From assembly GCA_016208015.1 (NCBI GenBank), contig JACQYW010000012.1, positions 434,001 to 498,000 on the forward strand: a DNA stretch of 64,000 nt, given 5' to 3'. This document shows, in pieces, positions 56,510-64,000 of the stretch. A model generated the notes under the pieces. The model was given only the letters and a program-made list of their open reading frames with translations. It was not told where the DNA came from and did no database searches. Position numbers and translations under genes: made by a program. The DNA comes from Nitrosomonadales bacterium. GTDB taxonomy: Bacteria > Pseudomonadota > Gammaproteobacteria > Burkholderiales > Gallionellaceae. Position 1 is the stretch's first letter. Every line of letters begins with the position of its first letter.

Positions 56510-56879
56510 TGGTGGAGGCGGGGGGAATTGAACCCCCGTCCGCGAGCCCTCTACAGGCAGTTCTACATACTTAGTCTGGTTATTTGATTTTATCCGGCAG
56601 ACGCCAACCGACAGGCTGCTACAGGACGAGTCACCTTGATTTTAGCTTCGTGCAAAGTGACCCTGCACGACACGATTCCGTGTAAATGATCCCACTCATC
56701 GCGGCATTACTGCCTTGAGCCCCTCCACGGACAGCAGGGTGTGGGATCTAACCGGTTAAGCGGCTAGAGCGTACTTTTCGTCGTTTGCGACTATTGGTTT
56801 TCCAGCTGATTTACGAGGTGGCGGGTCCTCGGTATGCCCTACACTGCTTTGTAACCCACGTCGAAGCCAGGTCGCCCCC
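56510..56879 (-). ncRNA. ssrA: transfer-messenger RNA (tmRNA)
   Basis: The 370-base RNA rescues stalled ribosomes. The 5' end GGGGGCG pairs with CGCCTCC before the encoded CCA, forming the alanine-type acceptor stem (one G-T pair). The T-arm has GTTCAATTC. The tag frame GCAAACGACGAA... reads ANDEKYALAA followed by TAA. The 5' GACCTGGCTTCGACG region is typical of betaproteobacterial tmRNA. The promoter was not resolved; the gene starts 53 bases after the end of the cyclase-hemerythrin gene on the same strand. Confidence 0.98.
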
Positions 56880-56932
56880 GGTTCGGTTTGTTATCAAGCA
56901 AACTGGATTGTACAGGCTGGCGGGGTGGGGGG

Positions 56933-58312
56933 CTAGCGAGCTTTGCTGTTTTGCGTGAAGCGGGAGAAGTGGCGGTCGGCCTTGGTGGCATGCGAGGCGA
57001 ACCAGTCGAGCAGCAACAATTGGGTGCGGAAGGCGAGGAGGCGCGGGTCTTCCGTTTTGTTTGCGGCCATTTTCTCCAGTTCGGAAAGATTCTGGACGAA
57101 GCGCCGGTGTTCCTGGATATGCCCATCGGCAAACTGATACGCATGTTGGCGCATCAGTGATTCTTCGATTGGGAAGAGGTGTTGCGCGTGCTGCCGGAGG
57201 AATGGAAAGATGTCGGCGAAATCACGGCACTCGTTCTGCTCGATTTTGGCGGTGAGCGTGTTGATGTGGTACATCAGGATGCGGTTGGCATTGTCGACTT
57301 CCGGCAAACCCGTGTGCTGTCCTTCCTTCCAGGAAAGGACGGTCTGCAATTCGCCCGTGCCGTGATGTTGTCCGGAGGTCTGGAATTCGTGGCAGCGCTC
57401 CAGATAGATGAGGGAGGGATAATCTTCGGGGGCGATCGCTATGCATTGCTTGAGCAGCGGAACGGCCTTGGCAATATCCTGCATGTGGTAATAGGCGACC
57501 GCCTTTTCGAACATCGCCAGGCTTTGGCGTTTGCTATCGCGCAATTCTTCCGGGTTGTTGTCGAACACCTCGTAGACGGATAGCGGCTGCGACTTGCCCT
57601 TCACGCGGATGCGGTCCAGAAAACGGATATCGTATTTGCCCGGGTCGGCCAGGTCGTACAGGGTGTTCTGGCTGATGATGAGCGGGGCGTGATAGGTCTT
57701 GGTGGCTTCTTCCAGCCTTGCGGTCAGGTTCACCGCATCGCCGATCACGGTGCTGTCCATGCGGTTGATCCCGCCCACCGTGCCGATCATCACCACCCCG
57801 GTGTTGAGGCCGATGCCGATCTGCACCGGTGCATAGCCCGCGCGTTCGCGCCCGGCGTTGTAGTAACTCAGCCGTTCAAGCATGGCGATGGCGCCGCTCA
57901 CCGCCTCGTCGGCCCCCTTTTCGAACAGCGCCATGATGGCGTCGCCGATGTATTTGTCGATGATGCCGTGGTGGCGGCTGATGACCGGCTCCATCTGGCT
58001 GAGATAGGAGTTGATGAACTCGAAGTTCTCCGCCGGGGTCATGGATTCCGACAGCGGGGTGAAATCGCGGATGTCCGAGAACATGATGGTCATCTTGCGC
58101 TCCACCTGGTCGCCGAGCTTCACATCGACGATGCTTTTGGCTTCGAGCAGGTTGAGCAACTGGTGCGGAACCAGTCGACCGTAGGCCGTCTCGGTCTGTT
58201 GCAACAAAGCCAGCGCCTGCTGATGGGCGATGATGACCTTGTGCAAGATCTCCTGGATGTTGTCTTGCGACGGAAAATCGGGGATGCCTTCCCCGTTGCG
58301 TCCTTCGTTCAT
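56933..58312 (-). CDS. adenylate cyclase fused to a C-terminal hemerythrin domain
   Basis: ATG 58312, preceded by GGAGGAG, gives 459 residues. An N-terminal helical segment (about 15-60) leads to a class III cyclase domain (about 65-250). Metal Asps are D80 (FSDIRDFT) and D124 (GDAIM), adenine-side K120 and T188, and N195 and R199, predicting cAMP synthesis. A TPR-like helical linker (about 255-310) follows, then a hemerythrin-like domain (about 325-455). It keeps H398 and H402 (HIQEH) and H441/D446 (HATKAD), but the first His is Asn343 and the HxxxE spacing is off by one at H378. No transmembrane segment. Likely a soluble oxygen- or redox-tuned cyclase, by inference. Confidence 0.9.
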   Translation of the reverse strand: MNEGRNGEGIPDFPSQDNIQEILHKVIIAHQQALALLQQTETAYGRLVPHQLLNLLEAKSIVDVKLGDQVERKMTIMFSDIRDFTPLSESMTPAENFEFINSYLSQMEPVISRHHGIIDKYIGDAIMALFEKGADEAVSGAIAMLERLSYYNAGRERAGYAPVQIGIGLNTGVVMIGTVGGINRMDSTVIGDAVNLTARLEEATKTYHAPLIISQNTLYDLADPGKYDIRFLDRIRVKGKSQPLSVYEVFDNNPEELRDSKRQSLAMFEKAVAYYHMQDIAKAVPLLKQCIAIAPEDYPSLIYLERCHEFQTSGQHHGTGELQTVLSWKEGQHTGLPEVDNANRILMYHINTLTAKIEQNECRDFADIFPFLRQHAQHLFPIEESLMRQHAYQFADGHIQEHRRFVQNLSELEKMAANKTEDPRLLAFRTQLLLLDWFASHATKADRHFSRFTQNSKAR

Positions 58313-58358
58313 GCTCCTCCGCCCGGCTTTTTTCTTATGGAGGCCATCATACCGTTGT

Positions 58359-59012
58359 TCAACTCTGGATATGTCGCAGCAAGGCCAGCGGAGTCGGCAC
58401 ACTGCCGCTGGCCGGCCAGGTGGCGAGGTCGGCTGCAGGGTCGATATAGCCGTAGGCCGCGATGATGCCGGTCATGCCGGCGGCCTGTGCCGCTTCCATG
58501 TCGCGCAGGTCGTCGCCCAGGTAGAGGCAGCGCTCCGGTGCGATAGCCATCAATTCGGCGGCATGCAGCAGCGGCATCGGGTGCGGTTTGGAGCGCGCGC
58601 AGGTGTCGCCGCTCACCAGACAAGCCGCGCGTTTTGCATAGCCGAGTTTCTCCATCAGCGGTACGGTGTAGCGGTGCGGCTTGTTGGTGACGATGCCCCA
58701 GGGGATCTCGTGCCGCTCCAGTTCGGCGACCAGTGTCGACATGCTCGGGAACAACACCGTGTTGTCGCAGATGTGCTCCTCGTAATGCTGCAGGAAAGCC
58801 TCGCGCATCCCGTCGTAGGCAGCATCATCCGGCTCGACACCCAGTCCCAGCTTCAGCAATCCGCGCGAACCGTGAGATGCCTGCGGGCGTATCGTGGCGA
58901 TGTCCAGCGGAGGTTTGCCGTGCAGCGCACGCACATGGTTGAGGGCCGCCCCCAGATCGGGTGCGGTATCGGCAAAGGTGCCGTCAAGATCGAAGAGGAC
59001 GGCTTGCGACAT
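58359..59012 (-). CDS. gph: phosphoglycolate phosphatase (HAD superfamily)
   Basis: Gph removes phosphate from 2-phosphoglycolate, formed in DNA repair or by RubisCO oxygenase activity. The 217-residue HAD protein has the nucleophile motif FDLDGTFADT (D8, D10; the Phe after DGT is usually Leu), motif II IVTNKP, and motif III LGDDLRDMEAAQAAGM. It lies one base after ubiG and is followed by the cyclase-hemerythrin gene 46 bases later, so ubiG-gph and perhaps the cyclase share a transcript. The ubiG-gph pairing is common in betaproteobacteria. Confidence 0.92.
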   Translation of the reverse strand: MSQAVLFDLDGTFADTAPDLGAALNHVRALHGKPPLDIATIRPQASHGSRGLLKLGLGVEPDDAAYDGMREAFLQHYEEHICDNTVLFPSMSTLVAELERHEIPWGIVTNKPHRYTVPLMEKLGYAKRAACLVSGDTCARSKPHPMPLLHAAELMAIAPERCLYLGDDLRDMEAAQAAGMTGIIAAYGYIDPAADLATWPASGSVPTPLALLRHIQS

Positions 59013-59013
59013 G

Positions 59014-59709
59014 TCAGCCCTTGCGGCAAGCGACCATGTAGTTGACGCTGCTGTCGCGTCCGAGCGAGTAGCTCTTGTCGAGCGGGTTGTAGCTCATGCC
59101 GGTCACGTCCGACACATCCAATCCCGCATTGCGACACCACTGCGCCAGTTCGGAAGGTTTGATGAACTTGGCGAAATCGTGCGTGCCGCGCGGCAGCAGA
59201 TTGAGTACGTATTCCGCGCCGATGATCGCGAAAAGATACGACTTCGGGTTACGGTTGAGCGTGGAGAAGAACACATGGCCGCCCGGTTTCGCCAGCTTGG
59301 CGCAGGCGGCGACCACGGCGGCCGGATCGGGCACATGCTCCAGCATCTCCATGCAGGTCACCAGGTCGTATTGTCCGGGGCGCTCGGCGGCCAGGTCTTC
59401 CACCGCCACCTTGCGGTATTCCACCTGCTTGCCGCTCTCGAGCAGATGCAGCTTGGCCACCTGCAGCGACTTGTCGGCCAGGTCGATACCCGTCACTTTC
59501 GCGCCCAGCCCCGCCATGCTTTCGGACAGGATGCCGCCGCCGCAGCCCACATCCAGCACCGTCTTGCCGGAAAGCTGCTCGATGCGGTCGATGTAACCCA
59601 GGCGCAGCGGGTTGATCTCGTGCAGGGGCTTGAATTCGCTGTTCGGGTCCCACCACTTGTGGGCGAGTTGCGAGAATTTTTCGATTTCGACAGGGTCGGC
59701 GTTGGACAT
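59014..59709 (-). CDS. ubiG: ubiquinone biosynthesis O-methyltransferase
   Basis: UbiG carries out both O-methylations in ubiquinone synthesis using S-adenosylmethionine. The 231-residue protein has [19 protein letters not shown] near the N-terminus, the SAM motif [13 protein letters not shown] near residue 50, and the later [16 protein letters not shown] and GMSYNPL blocks. Length and motifs are standard. The 198-base gap to the divergent response regulator should hold both promoters. Confidence 0.96.
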   Translation of the reverse strand: MSNADPVEIEKFSQLAHKWWDPNSEFKPLHEINPLRLGYIDRIEQLSGKTVLDVGCGGGILSESMAGLGAKVTGIDLADKSLQVAKLHLLESGKQVEYRKVAVEDLAAERPGQYDLVTCMEMLEHVPDPAAVVAACAKLAKPGGHVFFSTLNRNPKSYLFAIIGAEYVLNLLPRGTHDFAKFIKPSELAQWCRNAGLDVSDVTGMSYNPLDKSYSLGRDSSVNYMVACRKG

Positions 59710-59907
59710 GATGGTGAATATTCAGATGGGAAGTGCTTGGAATGTAGCAAAACCGCGTGCAATTAAAAAGGGTTGTGACGGGTTGTTCGGGAATATCGAG
59801 ACAGTAGTGCGTGCTGAAGCGCAAGCCCTAGCGGTGGGAGCAGGGTAGATGGTATGGTATGGAATTGTTGAATCAGCTATTTACACTACAGGACAAGGTG
59901 TTTATCC

Positions 59908-60600
59908 ATGCGTGTACTCATTATCGAAGACAACCGTGATCTGGCCTCCAATATGTTCGATTTTCTGGAGGCCAAGGGGCACGTCGTAGATGCGGCGGGC
60001 GACGGCATCACCGGCATGCATCTGGCGCTGGTCAACCAATACGATGCCATCGTGCTCGACCTGATGCTGCCGGGAATGGACGGCATCACGCTGTGCCGCA
60101 AACTGCGCGAAGAGGGCGGCAAGACCACGCCGGTACTGATGGTCACCGCGCGCGATTCGCTCGACGACAAGATCGCCGGGCTGGAAGCCGGGGCGGACGA
60201 TTATCTGGTCAAGCCCGCCGAACTGCGCGAAGTGGAATTGCGCTTGCGGGTGTTGCACCGTCGCGGCGGCGAACACAATCAAAAACTCAAAAAGATGGTG
60301 GTGGAAGACCTCAGTCTCGACCCCGGTACCTGCTCGGTCAAGCGCGGCGACAAGAACATCGAATTGCCGCCCATCCCCTACAAGATCCTTGAAGCGCTGA
60401 TGTCGCGCTCACCGCAAGTGGTCAGCCGCGACGACATCGAGCATGTCGTGTGGGGGGAAGGGCGCCCGGACAGCGATTCGCTGCGCGCGCATGTGCACCT
60501 GCTCAGGGACATCATCGACAAACCGTATCCGCGCAAGCTGTTGCGGACCTTGCGCGGGTTCGGATATCAGTTGGTCAGTCCGGATGTTCCAGACCAGTAG
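59908..60600 (+). CDS. OmpR/PhoB-family response regulator
   Basis: The 230-residue DNA-binding regulator has a receiver domain (about 1-118) with the acidic pair in IIEDNRD, phospho-acceptor D51 in IVLDLMLPGMDG, and Lys in YLVKPAEL. The C-terminal winged-helix domain (about 130-225) includes the recognition region DSDSLRAHVHLLRDII and RGFGYQL. It overlaps the histidine kinase gene by 17 bases, so the two form a pair. The regulon cannot be read from sequence. Confidence 0.93.
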   Translation: MRVLIIEDNRDLASNMFDFLEAKGHVVDAAGDGITGMHLALVNQYDAIVLDLMLPGMDGITLCRKLREEGGKTTPVLMVTARDSLDDKIAGLEAGADDYLVKPAELREVELRLRVLHRRGGEHNQKLKKMVVEDLSLDPGTCSVKRGDKNIELPPIPYKILEALMSRSPQVVSRDDIEHVVWGEGRPDSDSLRAHVHLLRDIIDKPYPRKLLRTLRGFGYQLVSPDVPDQ

Positions 60601-61861
60601 CCTGCGCTTCCGCGTCGCGTTCTATTACGCCTTGTTCGGGGCGGGGCTCAGCATCCTGCTTTCCGGCGGCGTCTATCTCACCGTGCAGCAGATCGGGCAC
60701 CGGCTCATGGATCAGGTGCTGCTGGGGGAACTGTTCGAACATGCCAGCGAGGGTGTGTTCGAGTCGCCCAATACCGCTTCCATCAAGGGGTATATCCGCT
60801 CCAAGAAGCAGAACAGTCGCAACATCCCGGATGAGATCAGGGCACTTGAACCGGGTAACTACAACATCATGGTCGGCAAGACCGACTATCGCGTGTTGGT
60901 GGCGGATCTGGCCGATGCGCGCTATTTCATGCTGTTCGATACGGCCAGCCAGCACTTGCAGGAGACGGAATTCTTCCGCTACGTGGTTTTCTTCGCCATC
61001 TTCATGATCGTCAGTTCGGCCATCGGCGGCGTCATCCTGGCGAGCCGCGTCACCGCGTCTGTCACCCGGCTGGCCAGGCAGGTCAGCCAGGCAGAGCCGC
61101 GTGACGCCGATCTGTCGCTGATCAAGCTCACCGGCAACGACGAGGTCGGCGATCTGGCGCGGGCTTTCGACCGCTATCTGCGGCGCTTGCGCGAATTCAT
61201 CGAACGCGAGAATTATTTCACGGCGGATGTCAGTCATGAATTGCGCACCCCACTGGCCATCATGCTGGGGACGGTCGAGGTGCTGGAGCAGGATGCCACG
61301 CTCACGGCCAAACAGCGCGAACGCATCGCGCGTATCCGCCGTGCCGCGCAGGACATGATCGAGCTCACCTCGGCCCTGTTGCTGATGGCGCGCGAGCAGC
61401 AGTATTCGCGCGACGAGCCACCCGGTCACGTGGGCGAAGTGGTGCGGGGCTGTGTCGAGAAACATCTGCCCCTGATCGCGGGCCGGCCGATACGCATGGA
61501 AGTGAAACTGATCGCCGAACCCGACCTGTTGTTCGAGCGGCCCCTGCTGGAAGTCGTGATCGGCAATCTCATCCGCAATGCCCTGTTCAACACCAAGGCC
61601 GGATTCATCCTGCTGCGTCTTGAAATGGACCGTCTGGTGGTGCAGGACACCGGGGTCGGCATGCGCCCCGACGAACTGGCGCGCGCCCTTGACCGTTATT
61701 ACAAAGGGCCCTCAAGTGCCGGCTCGGGCGTCGGACTATCTCTGGTGAAGCGCATCTGCGAACGCTACGGCTGGCGCATCTCGCTCGATAGTCAGGAAGG
61801 GCAGGGGACGACGGCGGTGATCATGTTCTCTGCGGCGAATCAATTGAAGGTTGTCACATGA
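60584..61861 (+). CDS. sensor histidine kinase
   Basis: ATG 60584 gives 425 residues; an in-frame start at 60443 lies inside the regulator gene. Two transmembrane helices (about 11-33 and 132-154) bracket a roughly 100-residue periplasmic sensor. Then come HAMP (about 155-205), the H-box FTADVSHELRTPL with H218, the N-box LIRNALFNT, and the G-boxes VQDTGVGM and GSGVGLSLVKRI. All catalytic motifs are intact. The sensor part has no recognisable ligand motif. Confidence 0.93.
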   Translation: MFQTSSLRFRVAFYYALFGAGLSILLSGGVYLTVQQIGHRLMDQVLLGELFEHASEGVFESPNTASIKGYIRSKKQNSRNIPDEIRALEPGNYNIMVGKTDYRVLVADLADARYFMLFDTASQHLQETEFFRYVVFFAIFMIVSSAIGGVILASRVTASVTRLARQVSQAEPRDADLSLIKLTGNDEVGDLARAFDRYLRRLREFIERENYFTADVSHELRTPLAIMLGTVEVLEQDATLTAKQRERIARIRRAAQDMIELTSALLLMAREQQYSRDEPPGHVGEVVRGCVEKHLPLIAGRPIRMEVKLIAEPDLLFERPLLEVVIGNLIRNALFNTKAGFILLRLEMDRLVVQDTGVGMRPDELARALDRYYKGPSSAGSGVGLSLVKRICERYGWRISLDSQEGQGTTAVIMFSAANQLKVVT

Positions 61862-62050
61862 GAAAAGATTCATCCCGGCTAATTCATCAGTCCGGCATTT
61901 CGGCCTGATTGCTTGCAGTGCAGAATCCGCCCCATGTAACAAATGCTGAGGAGGGTATCTTTCGGGAATAACCTTCCGTCGAACGAATTTCCCGGAGGCA
62001 TCTCTGGTGTAGAATCTTCACAATCAAATAACCGACATGGAGGGCATAGC

Positions 62051-62290
62051 ATGACAACCGCAACCGCTCGCAAGGCCGCAGAGCCCGCCGCCGTGCGCAT
62101 CAACAAGGACATAGACCGCGCACTATCCAGCGCGGCCAAGGATTTCAAGACCACCCGCGCCAGTATCGTGAAAAACGCCTTGCTTGAATATCTTGAAGAC
62201 ATGGCCGACAGCAAAGCCCTCGCCGAAGCCAAGAAAAAGGGCGGGAAGATGATTCCGTTTTCGGAATTAAGGAAAGAGCTTGGGTTATAA
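62051..62290 (+). CDS. ribbon-helix-helix antitoxin (RelB/CopG-like)
   Basis: This 79-residue protein has an N-terminal ribbon-helix-helix DNA-binding region (VRINKDIDRALSSAAKDF, then TTRASIVKNALLEYLED). A charged C-terminal toxin-binding tail follows (MIPFSELRKELGL). A longer frame from 61943 adds non-conserved residues; ATG 62051 fits the family start. TAGAAT at about 62009-62014 is a possible -10. Its 3' end overlaps the remains of a RelE-like toxin, so the antitoxin may now act alone. Confidence 0.85.
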   Translation: MTTATARKAAEPAAVRINKDIDRALSSAAKDFKTTRASIVKNALLEYLEDMADSKALAEAKKKGGKMIPFSELRKELGL

Positions 62291-62538
62291 AGTCTTCATG
62301 TCGCCCGAGGCGACGAAGGACTTTCGCAAGCTGGACGGTACCGTCCAGAAACGTATCGCCGCGCTGGTGACAAAGATCGAAGCAACCACAACCCGCGCTT
62401 CAGCAGGAAAGCACTCAAGGGCAACGACAAGGAATGGCGCTATCGCGTAGGCGCTATCGGCTGGTGTGCGAGATCAAGGATAGGGAGTTGATCGTCTGGC
62501 TTGTGCGTGTTGGGCATCGGCGCGAGGTCTATCGGTAG
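62280..62538 (+). pseudogene. RelE/ParE-family toxin broken by two frameshifts
   Basis: Starting at TTG 62280 the frame reads GYKVFMSPEATKDFRKLDG and continues to about 62384. The match then moves to the next frame (NPRFSRKALKGNDKEWRYRVG, about 62390-62452) and again to the third frame (YRLVCEIKDRELIVWLVRVG, then HRREVYR and a stop at 62538). Together these rebuild a full-length RelE-like toxin. Both shifts behave like single-base deletions. The unshifted frame stops at about 62449. Either the toxin has decayed or there are two sequencing errors. Confidence 0.85.
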
Positions 62539-62878
62539 TCGTTCATCAAGGGAAACGCTGAACAATTCCCGCCCCCTCCGGGAGAGGGGGTAAGTTTGAT
62601 TGAATCAGGGTTTCCCCAGGTTCATCAGTCTGTTTTCAACGCGAGATTGAATGATCATCACAAAGAGATATCGCCTCGCCGCAAACCATCATCGCAATGT
62701 TTTATTTGCCTGTTGTTGCAAAAAACACAACTTAACGATTTTTTCACAATACATTGACGCGGTTTTCACAGTTCCGCCGCTAGAATCGCCTCCAACTTGT
62801 GTCAGGATGTTTTTGTCCCAAGGCGCAAGGGGTATTAGGTTGTAGGACACTTACTCAATAATAAAGAGGAGAAGCGCA
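62539..62878. other. 340-bp intergenic region upstream of the cytochrome-porin gene
   Basis: No gene is seen. It begins with a CCCCCTCC-GGGAGAGGGGG hairpin (about 62572-62592) and becomes noticeably A/T-rich from about 62640 to 62780, unlike its surroundings. A TAGAAT (about 62781-62786) with a TTGACG upstream (spacing too long, 21) is a weak promoter candidate. A strong AGAGGAG ribosome-binding site lies before the ATG at 62879. Confidence 0.6.
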
Positions 62879-64000
62879 ATGAAGAAAATCGTACTGTCTC
62901 TGGCAGGCGTGTTGGCAGCAACCGCATTCGCACCAGAAGCATCCGCCATTCCGGCGTTTGCACGTCAAACCGGCCTGGCATGCAGCTCTTGCCACTATCA
63001 ACACTTCCCCGTGTTGAGCACAACCGGCCAGGAATTCAAGGTTGGCGCCTACACTCAACTGAGCGCCAAGGGCAAGTTCAAGGGTGAAGACCTGTCCATC
63101 CCCGACACACTGAACGCAGCCATCCTGTTGAAGGCTCGCTATCAAAAGTCCGGCGGCACCGATACAGCCGGCACCGTCTCCGGCACGACCACCAACAGCG
63201 GTCAGTGGCAGATCCCCGACGAGCTGAGCCTGTTCTTCGGCGGCCGCATCGCTGACAACGGCACCATCAAGATCGGTTTCATGAACGAGAACAACATGGC
63301 TGCTGCACCAATGGTCGCCGGCCTCAAAGTTCCGGTCGTGATCGCTCTGGATCCGGTCAATGTCATGGTGATCCCTTACGGCACCGACGCGCTGGGCGTG
63401 GCTTACGGCTTCGAACAATCCAGCACCGGTATGACCCGCGGCGTGCGTTGGGCTGAACACCGCTCCGACATCTCTGCCGCACAATACACCGGCATTGGTT
63501 CTGGTCTGGCTTCCGGTATCGCTTATGTCGTGAGCAACGAAATGGGCTACATCAACTTCTCCAAGTGGTCTCCCGAGTTCTTCTACCTCGGCGGTTCGAC
63601 TGGCGTGCAGATGAGCTCCACCTGGGTCCGCCTTGCTGCCACTCCGACCATCGCCGACTGGGCGATGCACATCGGCGTCGGTAAAGTTAGCGGCACCAGC
63701 TGGGTTGGTGGCGGTGCAAGCCAGATCAAGACTGAAGGCACTGTGGTTGACTTCCAGGGCCAGGGCGCTCTCGGCGAGATGGAGACCAGCGTGTACGCAC
63801 AGTACGCAACGGCTCCGGCTTCTACCGGTGCAATTGCCAACCAGTTCAACTCCAAGACTGGTACAGCCAAGAAGGCGATCACCGTGGGTGCCGACTTCAG
63901 TGTGATTCCGCATACACTGCACGTGGGCGCTGCATACCGTATCGCCAACACCGGCGTGAACGCAGGCTCCACTGCTGGCGACAAGGATAACTCCCTGACC
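62879..64000 (+). CDS. Cyc2-like monoheme cytochrome-porin fusion, 3'-truncated by the window
   Basis: The first 374 residues are present; the frame is open at the right edge. A signal peptide (about 1-23, ending EASA) is followed by IPAFARQTGLACSSCHYQHFP with one c-type heme motif C35-S-S-C38-H39. A long stretch rich in Gly, Ser, Thr and aromatic residues with alternating hydrophobicity follows, as expected of an outer-membrane beta-barrel. This layout is that of Cyc2, the outer-membrane Fe(II)-oxidising cytochrome of neutrophilic and acidophilic iron oxidisers. A related porin-cytochrome of other function is possible. The start is set by AGAGGAG upstream. Confidence 0.8.
   Translation, partial: MKKIVLSLAGVLAATAFAPEASAIPAFARQTGLACSSCHYQHFPVLSTTGQEFKVGAYTQLSAKGKFKGEDLSIPDTLNAAILLKARYQKSGGTDTAGTVSGTTTNSGQWQIPDELSLFFGGRIADNGTIKIGFMNENNMAAAPMVAGLKVPVVIALDPVNVMVIPYGTDALGVAYGFEQSSTGMTRGVRWAEHRSDISAAQYTGIGSGLASGIAYVVSNEMGYINFSKWSPEFFYLGGSTGVQMSSTWVRLAATPTIADWAMHIGVGKVSGTSWVGGGASQIKTEGTVVDFQGQGALGEMETSVYAQYATAPASTGAIANQFNSKTGTAKKAITVGADFSVIPHTLHVGAAYRIANTGVNAGSTAGDKDNSLT

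Noticed and set aside
56149-56574. 141-codon + strand ORF ending AGGIEPPSASPLQ
   Set aside because: It reads through the ssrA terminator and tmRNA 3' end in antisense; such translations are common false annotations.

Overview
This window looks like a chromosomal segment of a GC-rich betaproteobacterium, most plausibly a Nitrosomonadales/Gallionellaceae-type microaerophile. That placement is an inference. It rests on the gene order truA-trpFBA-accD-folC-dedD-cvpA-purF-metZ, on glnE, yhdP-nit-tldD and ribF-ileS-lspA-ispH, on EarP-type EF-P modification, on three hemerythrin-type domains, and on a Cyc2-like cytochrome-porin fusion at the right edge. No phage, intact transposon or CRISPR array is visible.

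Left part (1-14.4 kb, + strand): mostly housekeeping. It carries tRNA modification (truA, cut by the window), tryptophan synthesis (trpF-trpB-trpA, overlapping), fatty-acid and folate synthesis (accD, folC), envelope proteins (SPOR protein, CvpA), purF, then metZ behind a SAM-II riboswitch and an intrinsic terminator, pncC, recA-recX and alaS. A degenerate copy of the alaS 3' end lies just downstream of alaS.

14.6-31.8 kb: signalling and cell-surface genes. A lone receiver protein overlaps a degenerate-receiver/GAF/PAS/GGDEF protein. Next come a - strand operon (ilvE, small zinc-finger protein, waaF, phosphomannomutase), a membrane class III cyclase, glnE (-), yhdP-nit-tldD (+) and two tandem hemerythrins (-).

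31.8-45.6 kb: ribF, ileS, lspA and ispH (+), then a - strand minor-pilin operon read as pilE, fimT, pilV, pilW, pilX, pilY1. The pilE/fimT junction holds a nine-base poly-G tract. PilY1 is very large and contains a heptad-repeat plus Cys/Trp-rich insert.

45.6-53.3 kb: thiO, tRNA-Thr(CGT), a MacAB-like exporter with one adaptor, one ATPase and two different permeases, then earP and efp. Five copies of a ~115-bp REP/BIME-like element lie between genes from 32.7 to 53.3 kb.

53.3-64 kb: hexose-6-phosphate mutarotase, a GspE/PilB-type ATPase and tmRNA (tag ANDEKYALAA). Downstream of tmRNA are several degenerate copies of its own 3' end. Then come an adenylate cyclase fused to a C-terminal hemerythrin domain, gph, ubiG, an OmpR-type two-component pair, a ribbon-helix-helix antitoxin with a frameshifted RelE-like toxin, and the start of the Cyc2-like gene. 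The most unusual items are the cyclase-hemerythrin fusion, the phase-variation-prone pilE/fimT junction, the SAM-II/terminator arrangement, the structured region next to ssrA, and the cytochrome-porin.
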